Source: an uncultured Eubacteriales bacterium (GTDB taxonomy: Bacteria > Bacillota > Clostridia > Oscillospirales > Acutalibacteraceae). From it: DNA of 64,000 nt. Both the position numbers and the translations under genes were made by a program. Below are positions 60,156 through 64,000 of this stretch, one piece after another. Each line of letters opens with the position of its first letter. Positions within the stretch are counted from its first letter, which is position 1. The stretch is from positions 14,954-78,953 of the forward strand of contig CAKUFK010000015.1 of the NCBI GenBank assembly GCA_934647945.1, written 5' to 3'. The notes under the pieces are model-generated. The model worked only from the letters and a program-made list of their open reading frames with translations. It made no database searches and was not told where the DNA came from.

Positions 60156-60335
60156 GTCCTTTGACAAATTCTGGCAGTTTATCGGTTTTTTCATCCCTGC
60201 GGTGAGAAAAACGCACCAAATAGCAATCCTTTTCCCTGTATCGCGTCCGCCCCCCTATTCCCATATCCGGACTCTGATCGGAAGCTGCCGGCGAAAATGC
60301 GCCCCCGTGCACGCCGATCCCCCGCTGAAAACGGC

Positions 60336-60364
60336 GCATACTCGAAAGAGGCGGCGCATAGAAT
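60336..60364 (+). promoter_or_regulatory. Sigma-E-type promoter of spoIIID
   Basis: GCATACT (60336-60342), 14 bases, CATAGAAT (60357-60364). This fits the mother-cell sigma-E pattern (KMATATT, 14, CATACAAT) with one mismatch in each box, about 30 bases before spoIIID, a gene known to be sigma-E controlled in Bacillus. Confidence 0.7.
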
Positions 60365-60394
60365 GGTAGCAAGTAACTGCAAGGGGTGATACAC

Positions 60395-60649
60395 GTGAAA
60401 GGAGCCGTTGAAGAAAGAGCCATCGAACTCGGTGAGTATATTATTGAAAACAACGCGACGGTCCGCGCCGCCGCCAAGAAGTTTCATATATCCAAATCGA
60501 CTGTACATAAGGACGTGTCCGACCGCCTGCAAAACGTCAATCCACAGCTCTATGGCCGTGTCCGCCACGTCTTGGAGGTGAACAAGGCCCAGCGCCATAT
60601 CCGCGGCGGGATCGCCACGCGGGAAAAATACCGGCACGACGACCCCTGA
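60395..60649 (+). CDS. spoIIID: Sporulation transcriptional regulator SpoIIID
   Basis: An 84-residue mother-cell DNA-binding protein that controls many sporulation genes between the sigma-E and sigma-K stages. The core EERAIELGEYIIENNATVRAAAKKFHISKSTVHKDVSDRLQNVNPQLYGRVRHVLEVNKAQRHIRGG covers nearly the whole protein, with the HTH at about 23-43. GTG 60395 is chosen since AAGGGG lies eight bases upstream and the family starts here. It shows that the organism has the sporulation programme. Confidence 0.96.
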   Translation: MKGAVEERAIELGEYIIENNATVRAAAKKFHISKSTVHKDVSDRLQNVNPQLYGRVRHVLEVNKAQRHIRGGIATREKYRHDDP

Positions 60650-60672
60650 TCTCAATCTATCCGGGAAAAAGC

Positions 60673-60700
60673 AAGCGGCCGACAAGCCCGTCGGCCGCTT
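60673..60700 (+). terminator. Terminator of spoIIID
   Basis: Perfect 11-base stem AAGCGGCCGAC / GTCGGCCGCTT with a six-base loop; tail short on the + strand, T-rich on the minus strand, so it may also end the leftward gene at 60771. Confidence 0.78.
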
Positions 60701-60770
60701 TGGCATGCCGAAAACCTCCATCCGGGAGTCTTCCGCCGGCCGGCACTCGTTTCCCCAACCCCGCCCTGCT

Positions 60771-61046
60771 TTACGGCTTGTGAGATCGCTTGACCAGCCA
60801 TACCACAAGGGAAACCACAAACAAGGCAAACGAAACCGGGACGGCGATAAAAAGCGGGTCGCCGAAGACAATGGTCCTGATCAGATACTTTGCGGTAGGT
60901 CCATCAGCGCCGCCGATAATCGCGATACTCGGCCCGTTTGGGCTAAACAGCCAAATCCTGCCGAGCCACATGCCGAACCAAAGAACGAGCGCAAGAAACA
61001 CCAGGAACGACGCCGCACACGTGATCTTGGATACTTTCCGGACCAT
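60771..61046 (-). CDS. Small membrane protein with the OadB-type GGADGPT motif
   Basis: A 91-residue protein with two transmembrane helices (about 10-28 and 61-83) linked by WLFSPNGPSIAIIGGADGPTAKYLI (about 29-53). SI-IIGGADGPTAI is the signature of the sodium-binding core of the beta subunit of oxaloacetate decarboxylase and relatives, which normally have about ten helices. Here the motif stands in a free-standing two-helix protein; such short forms are, to my memory, recurrent in clostridia, with unknown role. GAGGAGGGG precedes ATG 61046. Confidence 0.75.
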   Translation of the reverse strand: MVRKVSKITCAASFLVFLALVLWFGMWLGRIWLFSPNGPSIAIIGGADGPTAKYLIRTIVFGDPLFIAVPVSFALFVVSLVVWLVKRSHKP

Positions 61047-61087
61047 ACATTCCCCTCCTCGTCTTTCAATTATACCGTCCTCGTCCA

Positions 61088-61128
61088 GAAAAGACAAGGA
61101 AACAAAGCCTCTGCTTTGTTCCCTTGTC
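61088..61128 (-). terminator. Terminator of the zinc-ribbon/SHOCT gene
   Basis: Long stem GACAAGG-AACAAAG / CTTTGTT-CCTTGTC with one mismatch and a six-base loop, followed on the minus strand by TTTTC. Confidence 0.82.
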
Positions 61129-61204
61129 CGACAATTGTACGGTTATAAAGCCTATGCAGAGCATAAGAAAAGGTACGTTATAAGTTGTGCCTTTTCCTGT
61201 GGTT

Positions 61205-62350
61205 TTACAGGTTCAACAATTCTTTTTTCTTTGCATTAAATTCCTCTTGGGTTAAGATGCCCATATCCAGAAGTTCTTTGAATTTTTTGGTTTGCTCAAT
61301 GGGGTCAACCATGGGGGCTTGCCGAACAGATACAGGCACTTCTTTGAGTTGCGTTGAAATGGTGTGTGCCTCTCTTATTTTATCACTGATAAAACGACAG
61401 GCCTCTTTTGCTTTTTTCTCTTTACTACTAAACAAGAAAACAATATCATCGCTGCGGTCTTGACTATATGCGTTTTGGAAACGGATATATCCAACCGCAT
61501 CCTCTTCATCGGAAACATTTTTATACTCCACATGACCGATGTCCCGATACTCTATTCTGTAACTACCTTGATGCACAGTAAATTCCTCTTTGATAGGAAT
61601 ACGGTTAATAACGGTTGATGCAACGGCATCTGTTGCAAGAGTTATACCTGCTTTTACAATTCCACCTGTCATAAAACTACGTGCTGCCTTGACAACCGTA
61701 TTTGAGGAAATCAAAATTTCCCCAGGTTGACTGTTCTTGCGAGCAGCGCCGTATCTCTTGGATGCTTCATTAATGTCAAAATCCTCATTAGTTATCAAAA
61801 TACAGTGGGTATCATAAACTCGCAAGATTTGTTCCTCATCGCCATCAATAGAGCAAAACAAGCCTTGTTCAATCATACTTTCAAAATGTTTGTTAATGCC
61901 CTCTATTATTATCGGGGGGAATTGTTGCTTGCGAGCAATTTGCAGGGTTTTGTTTCGCACTTCCTCAACTTCTGTGTTGTCCTCAAAATCGCATTTTTTC
62001 TTATTCCAACCATCTTTGTCGATTTTAGAGAAACACTTTTTGCACAGTTTACCTGCACCAATAGGATGCAAGGTTTGAACAGTCAGCCCACAACCATCGC
62101 ATTTCATCATGCCTCTTATTTGCCCATCAAAGAAAGTGTTAATACCCTCTAATACTGATTCGGGAAAATTTTGTGCCTTTGCCTTTTCAAGAGCTTTGGT
62201 ACGTTGTTTGGTCGCATCATCAAACTTTTCGTATGTTCTGTACTTCCAGAACGGTCCGTTCACTTTCATAAAGCAAACCTTACAAATGTGGGCATTTCCT
62301 AATTTTTCGGATAACAGAGAGCTTTTACCACATACATCACAATGGGTCAT
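61205..62350 (-). CDS. Zinc-ribbon protein with C-terminal SHOCT motif, AT-rich
   Basis: A 381-residue protein. Two Cys4 zinc ribbons: CDVCGKSSLLSEKLGNAHICKVC (about 4-26) and CDGCGLTVQTLHPIGAGKLCKKC (about 83-105), each followed by a similar helical segment (KAQNFPESVLEGINTFFDGQ and RKQQFPPIIIEGINKHFESM), so the N-terminal half is a duplication. A beta-rich middle (about 165-330) follows, and the end FKELLDMGILTQEEFNAKKKELL is a SHOCT motif. Cytoplasmic; role unknown, SHOCT suggests oligomerisation. It is far richer in A and T than its surroundings, so it was probably gained by transfer. Confidence 0.8.
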   Translation of the reverse strand: MTHCDVCGKSSLLSEKLGNAHICKVCFMKVNGPFWKYRTYEKFDDATKQRTKALEKAKAQNFPESVLEGINTFFDGQIRGMMKCDGCGLTVQTLHPIGAGKLCKKCFSKIDKDGWNKKKCDFEDNTEVEEVRNKTLQIARKQQFPPIIIEGINKHFESMIEQGLFCSIDGDEEQILRVYDTHCILITNEDFDINEASKRYGAARKNSQPGEILISSNTVVKAARSFMTGGIVKAGITLATDAVASTVINRIPIKEEFTVHQGSYRIEYRDIGHVEYKNVSDEEDAVGYIRFQNAYSQDRSDDIVFLFSSKEKKAKEACRFISDKIREAHTISTQLKEVPVSVRQAPMVDPIEQTKKFKELLDMGILTQEEFNAKKKELLNL

Positions 62351-62584
62351 TTACAACTACTCCTTTTAATTTAATCATTTACGGTTTATGTAAATAGAAC
62401 ACCCAAACGGAGTTCACAATAGTCTGTGTTTTTCTTGCGAATCAAAATATATTGGGGATATTGTACTATATTTTTACATAAAAGAAAAGCTACTTGAATA
62501 TAGCTTTGTAGCATTGATAATTTAGCGACTATTTTTACACTAAAAATTCATGCCAAATTACACACTATCCTCAATTTTGGACAA

Positions 62585-62635
62585 AAATAAAGGGTATCCA
62601 CCTGAATTGGTGAATACCCCGAAAGCCCTTTATTT
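62585..62635 (-). terminator. Terminator of the rubrerythrin operon
   Basis: Two nested stems: outer AAATAAAGGG / CCCTTTATTT, inner GGTATCCACC / GGTGAATACC with one mismatch; TTTTTG follows on the minus strand. Confidence 0.82.
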
Positions 62636-62648
62636 ATGCGGTTTTATC

Positions 62649-63239
62649 TTATTTGAAATACCGGTTCAGGAGGCCCTCGAACGCCTTGCCGTGACGGGCT
62701 TCGTCCTTCGCCATCTCGTGCACGGTGTCGTGGATGGCGTCATAGCCCAGCTCCTTCGCGCGGCGGGCCAGAGTCATCTTGCCCTCGGTGGCGCCGCACT
62801 CGGCCTCTACCCGCATCTGCAGGTTTTTCTGGGTGGAATCGGTTACGACTTCGCCGAGCAACTCGGCAAATTTAGCGGCGTGTTCCGCCTCTTCATAGGC
62901 GGCCTTCTCCCAGTACAGGCCGATTTCCGGATAGCCTTCCCGATGGGCAACCCGCGCCATGGCCAGATACATACCCACTTCGGAGCATTCACCCGTAAAG
63001 TTGGCGCGCAGCATCTCGACGACCTCGGGATCCACACCCTTTGCAATCCCCACGCGATGCTCGTCAGCCCAGACCCGCTCACCAGCAGGAGCAGCTGCGG
63101 GCGCGGACGGGGCAGCCGCAGGCGCCTCGGCCGGCATTTCCTTGAACTGATCGGCACCCGCGCCGCAGATCGGGCAGGAAGCCGGGGGCTCATCGCCCGT
63201 ATGTACGTATCCGCAGACCAAGCAAACAAATTTTTTCAT
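62649..63239 (-). CDS. Reverse rubrerythrin (NADH peroxidase)
   Basis: A 196-residue non-heme iron protein that reduces hydrogen peroxide to water in anaerobes. In contrast to ordinary rubrerythrin the rubredoxin-like domain comes first (CLVCGYVHTGDEPPASCPICGAG, about 6-28), then an Ala/Pro linker (about 36-52), then the four-helix ferritin-like domain with the diiron ligands in FTGECSEVGMYLAMA, YEEAEHAAKF, VEAECGATEG and KDEARHGKAF. It follows the PerR gene by 64 bases on the same strand, a common peroxide-defence unit. Confidence 0.93.
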   Translation of the reverse strand: MKKFVCLVCGYVHTGDEPPASCPICGAGADQFKEMPAEAPAAAPSAPAAAPAGERVWADEHRVGIAKGVDPEVVEMLRANFTGECSEVGMYLAMARVAHREGYPEIGLYWEKAAYEEAEHAAKFAELLGEVVTDSTQKNLQMRVEAECGATEGKMTLARRAKELGYDAIHDTVHEMAKDEARHGKAFEGLLNRYFK

Positions 63240-63303
63240 CGTGTTTTCCTCCTGTTTCGTTAAAGAATATTAAGGTTAGAACCATAACCTGCAAAAAAGG
63301 TAG

Positions 63304-63720
63304 TCAAGCCTGCTTGCAGCGGCAGGCCGAACAAGTCCCGACCAGAAAGACGTCACGCACGTCGGGAGAAAATCCGGGGGGACAAAGGCAGCGGAGCTGC
63401 TCGTCATCCAGTTCAAAATCGAACAGCTCCCCACAGGAACGGCAACGGAAATGCCCATGATCGGCTGGATTCCCATCGAATCGTTGCTCTTGCGGGTCGA
63501 TGTTCACTTCACGGATTAGGCCCGCGCCGGTCAATGTGTGCAGGGTATTATATATAGTGGTACGGGAAAAGGTGGGATAGCGCGGCAGCAATGCGGTGAA
63601 AATCATGTCTGCGGTAGGATGGATGGGATGGAGAAGCAGATATTCATACACCGCTACGCGCTGCTGTGTGGCGCGGACTCCATGCGCCTGCAGCGTTTCG
63701 GCAATTCGTCGAGGTTCCAT
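63304..63720 (-). CDS. perR: Fur-family peroxide sensor (PerR type)
   Basis: A 138-residue metal-dependent repressor. DNA-binding winged helix (VRATQQRVAVYEYLL, FSRTTIYNTLHTLTGAGLIREV, about 15-72), regulatory metal site DGNPADHGHFRCRSCGELFDF (about 83-103), and zinc-structural Cys pairs CRSC and CSAC (about 94-97 and 132-135). Context with rubrerythrin supports PerR over Fur or Zur. GGAGGG stands before ATG 63720. Expression would be controlled from 63773-63801, next to an inverted repeat at 63738-63767. Confidence 0.85.
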   Translation of the reverse strand: MEPRRIAETLQAHGVRATQQRVAVYEYLLLHPIHPTADMIFTALLPRYPTFSRTTIYNTLHTLTGAGLIREVNIDPQEQRFDGNPADHGHFRCRSCGELFDFELDDEQLRCLCPPGFSPDVRDVFLVGTCSACRCKQA

Positions 63721-63737
63721 ACCCCTCCCTCCTTTTT

Positions 63738-63767
63738 TGTAATCAATTTTATTTTGTATTGATTACA
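63738..63767. promoter_or_regulatory. Inverted repeat in the perR leader, candidate operator
   Basis: TGTAATCAA (63738-63746) and TTGATTACA (63759-63767) are exact complements 12 bases apart, between the promoter and the ribosome site. It does not look like the usual PerR box (TTATAAT-ATTATAA), so the bound factor is uncertain. Confidence 0.6.
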
Positions 63768-63772
63768 TTTTT

Positions 63773-63801
63773 AGTATAGCCTTCCGGCTTGAATTTGTCA
63801 A
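63773..63801 (-). promoter_or_regulatory. Sigma-A promoter of perR and rubrerythrin
   Basis: Reading leftward: TTGACA (63796-63801), 17-base spacer, TATACT (63773-63778). Confidence 0.85.
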
Positions 63802-63867
63802 GCATTTTTTGGAAATTTTTTAGTTCTTTTTTCCTGATGAATATCCCTCAATTTTTTGCTGAAACCC

Positions 63868-63896
63868 TTGACAAGCCGGAGGAAGTATGCTAAATT
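63868..63896 (+). promoter_or_regulatory. Promoter ahead of the tRNA-like relic
   Basis: TTGACA (63868-63873), 17-base spacer, TAAATT (63891-63896). Confidence 0.65.
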
Positions 63897-63924
63897 AGAA
63901 TCCGTCGTAAAAAAGAGCATATGT

Positions 63925-63973
63925 GGGGGTATAGCTCAGCTGGGAGCCCGGTTCAATCGTGTACATACCCCTC
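63925..63973 (+). pseudogene. Truncated tRNA-like relic
   Basis: Starts GGGGGTATAGCTCAGCTGGG, a normal tRNA 5' end and D-arm, then jumps to GGTTCAATC, a T-loop, and ends TACCCCT, which pairs with the 5' acceptor strand. Only 49 bases long: the anticodon arm and variable region are missing, and the T-stem does not pair. It is still preceded by a good promoter. Confidence 0.6.
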
Positions 63974-64000
63974 TTTCAAAAGTTAATAAATGCTCTTTCC

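Overview
The window looks like chromosome of a spore-forming, strictly anaerobic, GC-rich member of the Clostridia, most like the Oscillospiraceae/Ruminococcaceae. Evidence: an NADH-linked [FeFe]-hydrogenase operon, a V-type ATPase, a reverse rubrerythrin with a Fur-family regulator, spoIIID behind a sigma-E-like promoter, AGGAGG-type ribosome binding sites with frequent TTG/GTG starts, and consensus sigma-A promoters with 17-base spacers. No rRNA, plasmid or phage genes are seen. The taxon is inferred from gene content, not from a marker match.

Layout. 1-4493: end of a peptide-binding receptor, a shrunken kinase relic, an AT-rich acetyltransferase, two small regulatory-type genes, a flavoprotein and two membrane proteins. 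4607-9203: DEAD-box helicase, mtaB, an HPr-like protein without the catalytic histidine, and a G5/3D cell-wall protein. 10000-15668: a surface-matrix operon (two TasA-like proteins, SipW-type signal peptidase, membrane-anchored protein and a fifth exported protein) next to an invertible promoter segment and its tyrosine recombinase. 16396-21432: hydrogenase operon hydC / HATPase / ferredoxin / hydB / hydA. 21836-23092: MFS transporter. 23098-25790: about 2.7 kb holding four copies of a hairpin-rich repeat around an Xre regulator and a divergent SLOG-family gene. 26150-30472: DUF4956 / VTC / CotH operon, with CotH frameshifted. 30901-39855: nine-gene V-type ATPase operon with sodium-type c-ring residues. 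40053-46474: small genes, tRNA-Thr(CGT), Xre regulator, secA, ychF. 47089-49622: zinc ABC transporter behind a perfect Zur-like palindrome. 50339-54211: mltG, prfB, rpsF-ssb-rpsR. 54338-55313: fused relics of a TetR gene and a YhgE/Pip gene. 55571-61046: a carboxypeptidase homologue that has lost its active site, a phosphoesterase, small conserved genes, a PHP phosphoesterase, spoIIID and a small OadB-like protein. 61205-63720: AT-rich zinc-ribbon/SHOCT gene, then reverse rubrerythrin and PerR. A truncated tRNA-like sequence closes the window.

Most striking: 14548-14839 is a promoter between 21-bp inverted repeats, beside a tyrosine recombinase and upstream of the SipW/TasA operon. As sequenced the promoter points away from the operon (OFF); inversion would point it at the operon. 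This is the classical architecture of a phase-variation switch for an extracellular matrix. Second: the repeats at 23098-25790 keep several hairpins by paired base changes between copies, which suggests a selected structured RNA or DNA element. Third: the D,D-carboxypeptidase homologue at 55571-56941 lacks all three catalytic motifs.
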